Part shown: positions 1 through 7,502 of the stretch, piece after piece | Numbering within the stretch: the first letter of the stretch is position 1 | Layout of the letters: each line of letters opens with the position of its first letter | Origin: Desulfuromonas sp. | Lineage (GTDB): Bacteria; Desulfobacterota; Desulfuromonadia; Desulfuromonadales; Geothermobacteraceae | Reading direction: 5' to 3' | DNA length: 53,756 bases | NCBI GenBank assembly: GCA_002868905.1 | Contig: PKUA01000043.1 | Coordinates: forward strand, 1-53,756 | The notes under the pieces: model-generated | Database searches by the model: none | What the model was told of the DNA's origin: nothing | What the model saw: only the letters and a program-made list of their open reading frames with translations | Position numbers and translations under genes: made by a program

Positions 1-393
1 AGGCTCCTCGAGGGTTTTGAGAAAGGAATTGGCAGCAGCGAGATTGAGGGTGTCCGCACGGTCAAGCAGCGCGATTTTCCGCTCGGCTTCCAGGGGATGC
101 AAAGCGAGTTCCCGCTGCAGTTCCCGAATCTGATCGATCTTGATATTTGCTCCATCCGGCTCCAACAGGTGCAGGTCGGGATGGTTATGATGATCGACCT
201 TGCGACAGACGGAACAGACTCCGCAACCACCTTCGGAGCAGAAGAGCGCACGCGCGATCGACAATGCCACGAGTTTCTTCCCTACGCCTTCAGGCCCGTA
301 AAACAGGTAGGCGTGTCCAAGACGGTCGGAGGCGAGTGCGCGGCGCAGAAGGTCAATCTGTCCGGTGTGTCCGATAATGTCGCCAAATGTCAT
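1..393 (-). CDS. holB: DNA polymerase III delta' subunit, partial (C-terminus beyond the window)
   Basis: This is a clamp-loader AAA+ subunit that helps place the sliding clamp on DNA. The first 131 residues are visible. The sequence begins MTFGDIIGHTGQIDLL and continues through a Walker-A-like GPEGVGKK, a zinc-type cluster of closely spaced cysteines (CSEGGCGVCSVC), and the ANSFLKTLEEP region typical of delta'/gamma subunits. The chosen ATG (complement of 391-393) has a strong GAGGAGG-type ribosome site 6-8 bases upstream on the minus strand. The gene is cut by the left edge and remains in frame to base 1. It diverges from rnc, with its own promoter between them. The identification is confident, although DnaX is a distant relative with the same fold. 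Confidence 0.9.
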   Translation of the reverse strand, partial: MTFGDIIGHTGQIDLLRRALASDRLGHAYLFYGPEGVGKKLVALSIARALFCSEGGCGVCSVCRKVDHHNHPDLHLLEPDGANIKIDQIRELQRELALHPLEAERKIALLDRADTLNLAAANSFLKTLEEP

Positions 394-422
394 TCGCAAT
401 CGCCTCCTCACTGAAACATGGC

Positions 423-451
423 ATTATAGGTTTTTAGCGATAGATTATCAA
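423..451 (-). promoter_or_regulatory. Sigma-70 type promoter of holB
   Basis: Read on the minus strand, TTGATA (446-451) and TATAAT (423-428) are separated by 17 bases. This is close to the sigma-70 consensus and lies 30 bases upstream of the holB start. Confidence 0.6.
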
Positions 452-528
452 GGCAAGTATCAGTGATCAGGTGATAAATCGAACTGGCATGTTGAGAAAT
501 ATGGAGTGAGGGGATCAGGTCGTTAAAT

Positions 529-558
529 TTGTAATTGATCGTGCTCGGAGTGTATATT
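529..558 (+). promoter_or_regulatory. Possible promoter of the rnc operon
   Basis: TTGTAA (529-534) and TATATT (553-558) are spaced by 18 bases, about 60 bases before the rnc start. The match is moderate, so it is only a candidate. Confidence 0.35.
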
Positions 559-621
559 GTCGACTTCAAAAAGAACGGGACGATTTGGGCCTGTTCGAAT
601 CACAGAAGGACCATTTAAATC

Positions 622-1323
622 ATGGGAAAAGACAGCGAGATCCTGGCATGGATTGAAAATGTTTTCGAGTTCCGGTTTCCCGAGGAAGAGCTTGCCGTAT
701 GCGCCTTAACCCATAAATCGTTTGCGAATGAATCCATAAATGACGTTTCCCACAATGAGCGTTTGGAGTTTCTCGGCGACGCGGTCTTGTCGCTGATCGT
801 CTGTTCAAGTCTGTTCAGCCAGGAGCCGATTCTGGATGAAGGCGGGATGACGCGCGCCAGGGCCGAAATCGTCAGCGAGGCGAGTTTGGCTGTCATCGCC
901 CGGAGAATAGGATTGGGAGACAGGTTGCGGTTGGGGCGCGGAGAGGAGCTGACCGGGGGCAGGGAGAAGGACAGTTTGCTGGCAGATTGCGTCGAAGCGA
1001 TCCTCGGCGCCATCTTTCTCTGCGGAGGATATACCGAAGTCGAGAGGGTCGTCTGCCGTCTGTTTCAAAAGGAGTTGGCGGACGCAGCTCTTCGGAAATC
1101 GGATCTCGACAGCAAAACCGAGCTTCAGGAACTCCTTCAGGCCCGTTACGGAAAGCTTCCTGAATATAGCTTGGTTGACGTTCAGGGTCCGGATCATGCG
1201 CGCCACTATCACATCGCTGTCAGGTTCGCCGGTGAGATCATCGGGGAGGGAAAAGGCCGGTCCAAGAAAAAAGCGGAACAGGTTGCTGCGACCGCTGCCC
1301 TTCAGAAACTTCAATGCCTTTGA
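622..1323 (+). CDS. rnc: Ribonuclease III
   Basis: This cytoplasmic endonuclease cleaves double-stranded RNA and acts in rRNA and mRNA processing. The 233-residue length is normal. The RNase III signature NERLEFLGDAV lies at residues 45-55, with acidic catalytic residues E46, E49 and D53. The second metal-site pair is D122 and E125, in ADCVEAILGA. A dsRNA-binding domain fills about residues 155-228, ending in the lysine-rich GKGRSKKKAEQVAA. AAGGA lies upstream of the ATG. The gene overlaps the next ORF by 10 bases and lies in a three-gene unit with era, a conserved rnc-era pairing. Confidence 0.96.
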   Translation: MGKDSEILAWIENVFEFRFPEEELAVCALTHKSFANESINDVSHNERLEFLGDAVLSLIVCSSLFSQEPILDEGGMTRARAEIVSEASLAVIARRIGLGDRLRLGRGEELTGGREKDSLLADCVEAILGAIFLCGGYTEVERVVCRLFQKELADAALRKSDLDSKTELQELLQARYGKLPEYSLVDVQGPDHARHYHIAVRFAGEIIGEGKGRSKKKAEQVAATAALQKLQCL

Positions 1324-2357
1324 AACAGAGGATCATTCCATTTTTTCTTCCGAATCTCGGTTGTGGCGAACAATGTTGCTTTTGTCGACAGGATGCTATT
1401 TCAGGACAGGAGTCCCCGCCAACGCCGGAACAGGTGACGCATTGGTTGTCGGAGCATATAAACGCCTCTGTTGATTTTGAGATTGCTTTTTACGGGGGTA
1501 GTTTTACCAGCCTCCCGGTCGCGTTACAGGACCGCTACCTCGGTGCCGCAGGCGATTTCATCAAGAGAGTTGGAGGGCAGGGGGGCATAAGGGTGTCCGC
1601 ACGCCCCGACCGACTTGATGGTGAAACGATAGAGCGCATAAAACAGTTAGGGGTTGATTGCGTCGAGGTCGGTTGTCAGAGTTTCTCGGATCAGGTCCTC
1701 CTCTGTTCGGGCCGAGGGCATTCCGCCTCTGTTGCCGAAGAGGCGATCCAACGCTTGCATCGAGCCGGTTTGCGGGTCGGCATTCAACTGATGCCGGGAT
1801 TGCCGGGCGCTGACAGGGCAGAAGCGCATTCCACTCTCGATACCGCCTTGAACCTGCAACCGGAATTTATCCGTCTCTACCCGACGGTTGTTTTGAGGCA
1901 GACGGAGCTGGCCTCGAGGTTTGTTGCCGGTGAATTTACGCCCCTTGGCCTGCCTGAGGCGGTTAATCTCTGTGCTGAACTCTGTTTACGCTGCGAGGCT
2001 GCGGCGGTTGTTGTTGCCAGGGTTGGAATCCCGCTCGAAGGGAGTTTGCAGGAGGCCGATGCCGTTCTGGCCGGTCCGGTCCATTCCGCCTTCGGGCAGC
2101 TGGTGAAAAGTGAAGCCTGGTATGAAATTCTCTGTCCACATCTGCTGGAGAGGCGTGTCGTGTGCATAAGTGCATCACCTGAGGATTATTCCGACCTTGT
2201 CGGGCACAAAAGGCAGATGTTGCAAAAAATCCGAACGCAGGTCCCCGGCCTCGACCTGCGTATCGATACAAGGCTTGCAAAGGGAGAGCTGCTTCTTGAC
2301 CGGAAGTTGCTGAATCGACGAACCGAGGTAAAGAGAAGGTTTTCAAACTATGACTGA
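1314..2357 (+). CDS. Radical SAM protein, Elp3/YhcC-like core, unknown substrate
   Basis: This 347-residue radical S-adenosylmethionine protein binds a 4Fe-4S cluster through C17, C21 and C24 (Cx3Cx2C in CGEQCCFC). Next come FYGGSFTSLP, a glycine-rich stretch like the GGE motif, and the barrel motifs VGCQSFSDQVL and QLMPGLPG, which resemble coproporphyrinogen/Elp3-type radical SAM enzymes. No acetyltransferase domain follows, so it is not full Elp3. It overlaps rnc by 10 bases and era by 8, so it is translationally coupled in an operon for RNA processing and ribosome assembly. A tRNA or rRNA modification role is an inference from that setting and is not shown by the sequence. Confidence 0.85.
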   Translation: MPLKQRIIPFFLPNLGCGEQCCFCRQDAISGQESPPTPEQVTHWLSEHINASVDFEIAFYGGSFTSLPVALQDRYLGAAGDFIKRVGGQGGIRVSARPDRLDGETIERIKQLGVDCVEVGCQSFSDQVLLCSGRGHSASVAEEAIQRLHRAGLRVGIQLMPGLPGADRAEAHSTLDTALNLQPEFIRLYPTVVLRQTELASRFVAGEFTPLGLPEAVNLCAELCLRCEAAAVVVARVGIPLEGSLQEADAVLAGPVHSAFGQLVKSEAWYEILCPHLLERRVVCISASPEDYSDLVGHKRQMLQKIRTQVPGLDLRIDTRLAKGELLLDRKLLNRRTEVKRRFSNYD

Positions 2358-3267
2358 AATCATTGAATCAAACAACGGTGGTGAATTCCATTGCGGATTC
2401 GTCGCTATCATCGGGCGGCCCAACGTCGGCAAATCGACTCTGCTGAACCGTATCCTCGGGCAGAAGATCGCGATCACCTCCAATCGTCCCCAGACAACCC
2501 GGAATCGTATCCTTGGTATCGACAGCGATGACAACTCACAAATTCTGTTTATCGACACTCCCGGCATACATCGTGCCCGTGGCAAGTTGCACCGTTTCAT
2601 GTTGGAGCAGGCGCATGAGTCGATTCGTGATGTTGATCTCGTCATGCTGCTGACCGAGGCCGATAGAGAACCGAAATCGGATGAAAAGCAGATCCTGGCG
2701 AAGTTACAGGAGTGTGGGAAACCGGTGGTCCTGGTCATCAACAAGATCGATCTGGTCGCTCCACCGAGCCTGCTTGCCTTGATCGACACATGGCGCCAGC
2801 TTTACGATTTTCGTGAAATCGTCCCCGTCTCGGCCGAGTCCGGAAATGGACTGGATGTGCTGCGAGAACTGGTTGTTCCGTTGCTCCCCGTCATGCCGGC
2901 ATGTTATCCGGCAGATCAGGTTACCGATCTGCCGGAACGGTTTATCGTCGCAGAAATGATTCGAGAAAAAGTGATGCGAATGATGCGGCAGGAGATACCG
3001 TTCGGAGTGGCGGTTCAGGTTGAACAGTTTCTCGAAGAGCCGGATATGAAGAAAATTGAGATACATGCCGTGATTCTTGTGCCGCGAGAGCAGCATAAGA
3101 AAATCATCGTTGGTCACCGCGGTGCGATGATCAAGAAAATAGGCACGTCGGCTCGCATCGAAATTGAAAAGCTTCTCGATTTTCCGGTTTATCTGAAGTT
3201 GTTTGTGCGGGTCGAAAAAGACTGGACCGAATCGGACCGACTGTTACGCGAATTCGGTTACCATTGA
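2350..3267 (+). CDS. era: GTPase Era
   Basis: Era is an essential GTPase that binds the 3' end of 16S rRNA and assists assembly of the small ribosomal subunit. The 305 residues show the G1 loop GRPNVGKST (22-30), G3 DTPG (69-72), G4 NKID (131-134), and a C-terminal KH domain. The KH domain contains VGHRGAMIKKIG, the GxxG RNA-binding loop typical of Era. The start overlaps the radical SAM gene by 8 bases. The length is usual and no damage is visible. It ends the rnc-radical SAM-era unit, with the convergent bioD gene following after 130 bases. Confidence 0.97.
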   Translation: MTEIIESNNGGEFHCGFVAIIGRPNVGKSTLLNRILGQKIAITSNRPQTTRNRILGIDSDDNSQILFIDTPGIHRARGKLHRFMLEQAHESIRDVDLVMLLTEADREPKSDEKQILAKLQECGKPVVLVINKIDLVAPPSLLALIDTWRQLYDFREIVPVSAESGNGLDVLRELVVPLLPVMPACYPADQVTDLPERFIVAEMIREKVMRMMRQEIPFGVAVQVEQFLEEPDMKKIEIHAVILVPREQHKKIIVGHRGAMIKKIGTSARIEIEKLLDFPVYLKLFVRVEKDWTESDRLLREFGYH

Positions 3268-3397
3268 CTTGTTATCGTGTCCCAAATGGCGCTGGTTTGA
3301 GCCCTTTACCAATTGCGGTGGATCAAGGCCGAAACCGCCCCCGGCTACAGTGGGCGTTTACGGGTTCTGCAACAATGGTGGTTCACACCGCAAAAAT

Positions 3398-4144
3398 CTA
3401 GTTGGCTCCCTTGATAGTCAACCCCAATGCCGCATGCAACCAGGGCCTGGTTTCCATTTGTGCGAAATGATCGGCGAGTCGCAGGTAGATGTCTTCGTCC
3501 GAACCATCGATGTGTGGCAGGACGCCGAGAATACTGGCCGAGCCGAGGGAGGCGATGGCGTGCGGAGCATTGTTCTCGGCCGTGTCAGGCTGGTTCGGCA
3601 TGTCATTGATGAAAATCCCACAGACCTCCAGGTTGAGTGAACGGGCAGCATAGGTGGTCAGCAGGGTATGATTGATGGTCCCTAGGGTCGGCTTGGCCAC
3701 AACGACGAGGGGCAGGTCGAGATCCCGGACGAGATCGGCCATCAGGTAGCCCCCCATCAGCGGAACCATGATCCCTCCGGCTCCTTCTACGATCAAAAAA
3801 TCCGACTCTTCTTGGAGCTTTTCTGCCTGTTGCAGCAGCCGATGGTGTTCGATTCGGACGCCTGCCATGGACGCCGCCTGGTCCGGTGAGATCGGGTGTT
3901 TAAACCGATAGGGCGAGATTAAATCAGGGTCGCCGCCGAATTTGGCTGCCCGGCTAAGCAGTCTGGCATCCGCCCCGAGTTGGTCGGTGGATTCAACTCC
4001 TGTTTCGACCGGCTTCATCACGCCGACCCGCAGGCCGAACCGTGTCAGGTAGCTGGCCAGCGCCGCCGCGACAATGGTCTTGCCGACACCTGTGTCAGTT
4101 CCGGTAATGAAAACACCTTTCTGTTTTGTTTCAGCAACTTTCAA
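3398..4144 (-). CDS. bioD: Dethiobiotin synthetase
   Basis: BioD closes the ureido ring of dethiobiotin from 7,8-diaminopelargonate, CO2 and ATP, the step before BioB. The P-loop GTDTGVGKT is at residues 15-23 and the family motif VEGAGGIMVP is in the middle. I chose the TTG start at 4144 because GGAGG lies 6 bases upstream. An upstream ATG at 4180 would add 12 residues that read as bioB sequence in another frame. With the TTG start the protein has 248 residues and overlaps the bioB end by 14 bases, so the two are co-translated. No bioA, bioF or bioC lies in the window. Confidence 0.93.
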   Translation of the reverse strand: MKVAETKQKGVFITGTDTGVGKTIVAAALASYLTRFGLRVGVMKPVETGVESTDQLGADARLLSRAAKFGGDPDLISPYRFKHPISPDQAASMAGVRIEHHRLLQQAEKLQEESDFLIVEGAGGIMVPLMGGYLMADLVRDLDLPLVVVAKPTLGTINHTLLTTYAARSLNLEVCGIFINDMPNQPDTAENNAPHAIASLGSASILGVLPHIDGSDEDIYLRLADHFAQMETRPWLHAALGLTIKGAN

Positions 4145-5117
4145 TTCGAACCTCCAGATCGGTGAACATGGCCAGGTCATCCGATTTTTGCCGGCCGCTC
4201 GTGGTCAGATAATTGCCGATCATGGTTCCGCTCGCTCCAGCCATGAACATCCATGATTGTAATTGGCGCAGGTTGATCTCGCGACCGCCGCAGACGGCAA
4301 TTTTTTTGTCGGGGAGGAGGTAGCGGAACATCGCGATGATTCGAAGGCAGTCGAGCGGATTCAGGTTCTTCGACTTCTGCAGCCTGGTCCCTTCGATCGG
4401 GTTGAGAAAATTAAGCGGTACGGAGTCGACGTCGAGACTCTGCAGGGTGGTGGCCAACTCGACCCGCTGTTCCAATGATTCTCCGAGGCCGAAGATCCCA
4501 CCGCAGCAGACCTTCATGCCGGCCTGTTTGGCCAACCGGACGGTTTCGATATCTTCCTCATAATCGTGGGTGGTGCAGATTTCGGGAAAGAAGGAGCGGG
4601 CTGTCTCAAGGTTGTGATGGTAGGTTGCACAACCTGAAGCTGCCAGTTGGTGAGCTCGCTCCCCATCCAGAATGCCGAGCGAGGCGCTCGGGTCGATCGA
4701 GGTTTCGTCGGCAATGCGTCGCAGTGAGTTGAGAATAACCTGGAACTCTTCATCCGAGTCGATACGGGTACCACTGGTGACGATTCCGTAACAGTGGGAA
4801 CCTTCAGCATCGGCAATTTTGGCTCCGCCGACGATCTCATCTTCGGAACGTAGGGGAAATACCGGAGCGTCGGTTTTGTGGTGAGCCGACTGTGCGCAGA
4901 AAGCGCAATTTTCCGCACAGCGACCCGATTTCGCGTTGATGATGGAACAGAGCTCAATGGTGGAACCGAAGTGCCGCTCCCTGAGCCGGTGGGCTCCGGC
5001 AAGGAGAAGAGTAAGGTCGGCACCGTCGCTGTTCAGGATGAAGAGCGCCTCGTCAGCGCTGACCGGATTTCGGTTGACCGCTTTAAAATAGATTTCTTCC
5101 GCGTTGGGGGAGGGCAT
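4131..5117 (-). CDS. bioB: Biotin synthase
   Basis: BioB is a radical SAM enzyme that inserts sulfur into dethiobiotin to form biotin. The 328-residue protein carries the cluster cysteines C67, C71 and C74 in GRCAENCAFC, and the BioB motif YNH-like YHHNLETARSFF. The C-terminal region has NPIEGTRLQ and the conserved arginine context for the auxiliary 2Fe-2S cluster. AAAGG lies 7 bases before the ATG. It is first in a bioB-bioD unit transcribed leftward from a promoter that overlaps a BirA-type operator, so repression by biotin-loaded BirA is expected. The birA gene itself is not in the window. Confidence 0.96.
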   Translation of the reverse strand: MPSPNAEEIYFKAVNRNPVSADEALFILNSDGADLTLLLAGAHRLRERHFGSTIELCSIINAKSGRCAENCAFCAQSAHHKTDAPVFPLRSEDEIVGGAKIADAEGSHCYGIVTSGTRIDSDEEFQVILNSLRRIADETSIDPSASLGILDGERAHQLAASGCATYHHNLETARSFFPEICTTHDYEEDIETVRLAKQAGMKVCCGGIFGLGESLEQRVELATTLQSLDVDSVPLNFLNPIEGTRLQKSKNLNPLDCLRIIAMFRYLLPDKKIAVCGGREINLRQLQSWMFMAGASGTMIGNYLTTSGRQKSDDLAMFTDLEVRIESC

Positions 5118-5167
5118 GATGCAACCTTTCTTCTGATCTGGCAGTTCTGCTTGATTTCAAGGCGCTG

Positions 5168-5195
5168 ATTATAAGGAAACGGTTCCGTTTGTCAA
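5168..5195 (-). promoter_or_regulatory. Promoter of bioBD
   Basis: On the minus strand, TTGACA (5190-5195) and TATAAT (5168-5173) are separated by 16 bases, an excellent sigma-70 promoter. The -35 box lies inside the left arm of the BirA operator, so a bound repressor would block polymerase. Confidence 0.75.
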
Positions 5196-5230
5196 CCTGT
5201 GGGGCGAAATGGGGTTGACAAACGGAACCG
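5180..5230. promoter_or_regulatory. BirA-type biotin operator with extended 18-bp arms
   Basis: The core is TTGTCAACC, a 15-base spacer, then GGTTGACAA. This matches the classical biotin-repressor site (TTGTAAACC, 14-16 bases, GGTTTACAA). The inverted arms are longer than the core: 5180-5197 and 5213-5230 are perfect reverse complements over 18 bases, each with the extra block CGGTTCCGT / ACGGAACCG. It lies between divergent bioB and the XRE-cupin genes and covers the bioB -35 box. Use as a BirA operator is inferred from the motif plus its bioB context. Confidence 0.8.
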
Positions 5231-5265
5231 TATTACCACGTATGGAAAAAATGTTACATATCGTA

Positions 5266-5294
5266 TTGACATGAGTAAAGTAAAATGCTAGAAC
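5266..5294 (+). promoter_or_regulatory. Possible promoter of the XRE-cupin pair
   Basis: TTGACA (5266-5271) and TAGAAC (5289-5294) are spaced by 17 bases and end 33 bases before the first ATG. The -35 is perfect and the -10 is weak. Confidence 0.45.
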
Positions 5295-5327
5295 GCTATT
5301 TCATTTTTTTGAAAGGTGTTTTATGTC

Positions 5328-5894
5328 ATGGTTAAAAAGCTGATCGGGAAAAAGCTGAAAGCAACGCGTTTAAAAAATGATATGACGATTCAGGAACTGG
5401 CTGAGATCTCCAAGGTTTCTTCCAATATGATCTCCCGGATCGAAAGAGGGTTGACCATCCCTTCGGTTGAAATTCTCATGAAACTGGCTTCGGCTTTCGG
5501 CATGAGTATCAACTATTTCGTTGAAGAAGCCGAAAAGGGGACAACGGTTATTTTTAATCGCAAAGGTGGTGGGGAGCCGATTTTCTTTTTCGAGGATAAG
5601 CACCAGATTACCAGCCTGACCCAGGGATTGCGCGACCCCAACTTCGCCGTTTTTTACGATACTCTGGAAGAAGGGTGTGCCAGTGGGGATGGACACATGG
5701 TGCACACCGGAGAAGAGTTTGCCCTGGTTATGCTGGGTGGGATGGATTTTGTTATTGACGGTGACTCTTATCACCTTGAAGAAGGCGACTCTATCGTCTT
5801 CAAGGCGTCAACGCCGCATCGCTGGGTTAATACTTTTCCCGGCCAAACCCTAGTTTTATGGGTTGTCTCTCCAGCACCGGATATCGGACGCTAA
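5328..5894 (+). CDS. XRE-family regulator with C-terminal cupin (first of a tandem pair)
   Basis: This is a likely cytoplasmic transcription regulator. Residues 8-65 form a helix-turn-helix of the XRE/SinR type (TIQELAEISKVSSNMISRIE). Residues 110-185 form a cupin_2 sensor domain ending in the typical GDSIVFKASTPHRW strand. I chose the ATG at 5328 over an in-frame GTG at 5316 because it aligns with the start of the paralogue that follows and has AAAGG upstream. It has 188 residues and lies 31 bases before its paralogue. Its DNA-binding half is nearly the same as the neighbour's, while the sensor halves differ. Ligand and targets are unknown; it faces bioB across a shared intergenic region. 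Confidence 0.85.
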   Translation: MVKKLIGKKLKATRLKNDMTIQELAEISKVSSNMISRIERGLTIPSVEILMKLASAFGMSINYFVEEAEKGTTVIFNRKGGGEPIFFFEDKHQITSLTQGLRDPNFAVFYDTLEEGCASGDGHMVHTGEEFALVMLGGMDFVIDGDSYHLEEGDSIVFKASTPHRWVNTFPGQTLVLWVVSPAPDIGR

Positions 5895-5925
5895 TTCATA
5901 TTTTATTTTTTTGGAATTATGAGAA

Positions 5926-6492
5926 ATGAAAATTAAAAAAATTGTTGGTAAAAAATTAAAAGTCATTCGATTGAAATCTGATATGACCATTCAGGAACTC
6001 GCCGAGAGGTCGCGTGTCTCTTCGAACATGATTTCAAGAATCGAACGAGGTTTGACAATCCCCTCTGTCGAAATCCTGATGAAGTTGGCAGGGGTCTTCG
6101 GGAAGAGCATCAATTATTTCGTGGAAGAGGTCACGACCACCCACGAAATCGTGCATTCCAAATCCGGGGGCCGGGATACGACTGTCTATGAAGATTCACG
6201 TAACATGTTGACGGAGTCTTATACATCAGGTTTGCGTGATCCTCAGTTTATGTCTTTTTACTGCACGATTCCCGAAGGGGGGACAAGCGGCCAGGAGAAC
6301 ATGTACCATCCGGGAGACGAACTTATCGTGATGCTCGAAGGCATCTTGCAGGTCGTCATCGGCAAAGAGGAGTTTATGCTCCATCCCGGGGACAGCCTCT
6401 CTTTCAAATCACATCTTCCCCATTGCTGGAAAAACGTTGGTGAAGGGGAGGCCAAGGTGATCTGGACTCTTTCGCCTTTTACGACAATTTGA
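5926..6492 (+). CDS. XRE-family regulator with C-terminal cupin (second of a tandem pair)
   Basis: This 188-residue paralogue of the preceding gene has the same order: XRE helix-turn-helix at about residues 9-66, then a cupin at about 110-185 (YHPGDELIVMLEG and LHPGDSLSFKSHLPHCW). By eye, about 53 of 64 residues match in the DNA-binding half, while the cupin halves share far less. This fits a gene duplication in which both proteins kept similar DNA specificity but came to sense different ligands. AT-rich DNA precedes the ATG and the ribosome site is weak. It is probably co-transcribed with the first copy. Confidence 0.85.
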   Translation: MKIKKIVGKKLKVIRLKSDMTIQELAERSRVSSNMISRIERGLTIPSVEILMKLAGVFGKSINYFVEEVTTTHEIVHSKSGGRDTTVYEDSRNMLTESYTSGLRDPQFMSFYCTIPEGGTSGQENMYHPGDELIVMLEGILQVVIGKEEFMLHPGDSLSFKSHLPHCWKNVGEGEAKVIWTLSPFTTI

Positions 6493-6673
6493 TCAAGTTT
6501 TGTCCCTCAGAGGTTGTTTCTCTCCCTCAGTCGAAAGGAAGTAGCCGGAATTCATAGACAAATGAGTTGACACGATCATTCTTCAGGTTATTATTGCATG
6601 AGCAACCTGGCTGATTTAAATGAGCGTGGGTCAGGAATCGCGTCGGTGGTCTTGTCATTTCCATGGAGGCTTT

Positions 6674-6952
6674 ATGAACAAGTCGGAACTGATCGAATCT
6701 CTCGCCAGTAATAAGGATCTTACCTATAAGAAGTCTGAAGAAATTGTCAATTTGATCTTCGATTCGATGGCCGAGACGCTTGTTGAAGGAGGTCGTATCG
6801 AGATCCGTGGTTTTGGTAGTTTTGTCGTCAAGGACTACAAGGCCTACATGGGACGAAATCCCAAAACCGGCGAAGTGATCAAGGTTAGCCCCAAGAGACT
6901 TCCCTTCTTTAAGGTTGGGAAGGAACTGCGAGAGCGGGTTAATCGCTCCTGA
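6674..6952 (+). CDS. ihfB: Integration host factor beta-type / HU-family DNA-bending protein
   Basis: This is a small nucleoid protein that bends DNA. The 92 residues include RIEIRGFGSFVV and the arm motif GRNPKTGEVIKV, and end in FKVGKELRERVN. The wording of these motifs is closer to IHF-beta than to HU. The ATG at 6674 has GGAGG 5 bases upstream; a longer frame from 6620 has no such site. The gene stands alone between the XRE-cupin pair and a long intergenic region. A generic HU label would also be acceptable, but the family itself is certain. Confidence 0.85.
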   Translation: MNKSELIESLASNKDLTYKKSEEIVNLIFDSMAETLVEGGRIEIRGFGSFVVKDYKAYMGRNPKTGEVIKVSPKRLPFFKVGKELRERVNRS

Positions 6953-7502
6953 GACGCCACTCAAGAAACAGTCTATTCGCTTTCCCGAGCGGGAAATAAC
7001 CATATCAATTGGCTGGTAAATTCAGTACCAATTAACAGGTGGGCTCGCGTTTGCCCTTCCTGCCACCCCTAAAACCATCATCCCTGGTTTATTCTTTTCT
7101 TGGAAATCCTTTGAAAACCCTTGTTATTTAGGGCCTTTCCCCTTAGAGTCGTGATTTCTGACTTAAATGGTCGTCCTTTTTGATCGAGATGGTGTTTCTT
7201 GGCATGCTATTTGATGGTTATATACATATATGTAAGCAGGAGGTTGCGACCTGCTCTTTGCCGGCTGTAAAATATGCTTGGGTATTCCAGGTGAAGCCGT
7301 TCACAACCATTGATTTTGTGGCGTAAAAAGTGGTATATACCTGAAGATTTTGTCAAGGACCAAGCTTGAGCCTTGGAGGATGTCGGGTGAACGATAGTGA
7401 GTTGATAATGATATGGTACCTTGCACTGGGCGTTATGCCAGTGTTATTTCACTTTCATCGATCAATTTGTACCGGTCCTCAATTCTTTTCCGGCGGGGTA
7501 GG
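6953..7502. other. 550-base intergenic region without a supported gene
   Basis: I see no convincing ORF here. Small inverted repeats are present: TTTCCC/GGGAAA around 6981-6996, AATTGG/CCAATT at 7007-7033, and AGCAGG/CCTGCT at 7235-7255. There is also a nested palindrome around CAAGCTTG near 7354-7377. None has a clear T-run. I looked for a cyclic-di-nucleotide (GEMM) riboswitch because such elements often precede envelope genes in this group, and did not find its conserved core. It probably holds the promoter and leader of the OmpA-family gene. Confidence 0.4.

Noticed and set aside
7235-7255. Hairpin AGCAGG/CCTGCT upstream of the OmpA gene
   Set aside because: It is too short, has no T-run, and there is no sign of conservation that I can judge.
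6953-7502. Possible c-di-GMP/cGAMP (GEMM) riboswitch before the OmpA gene
   Set aside because: I looked for the conserved core and tetraloop-receptor pieces and did not find them; only short unrelated hairpins are present.
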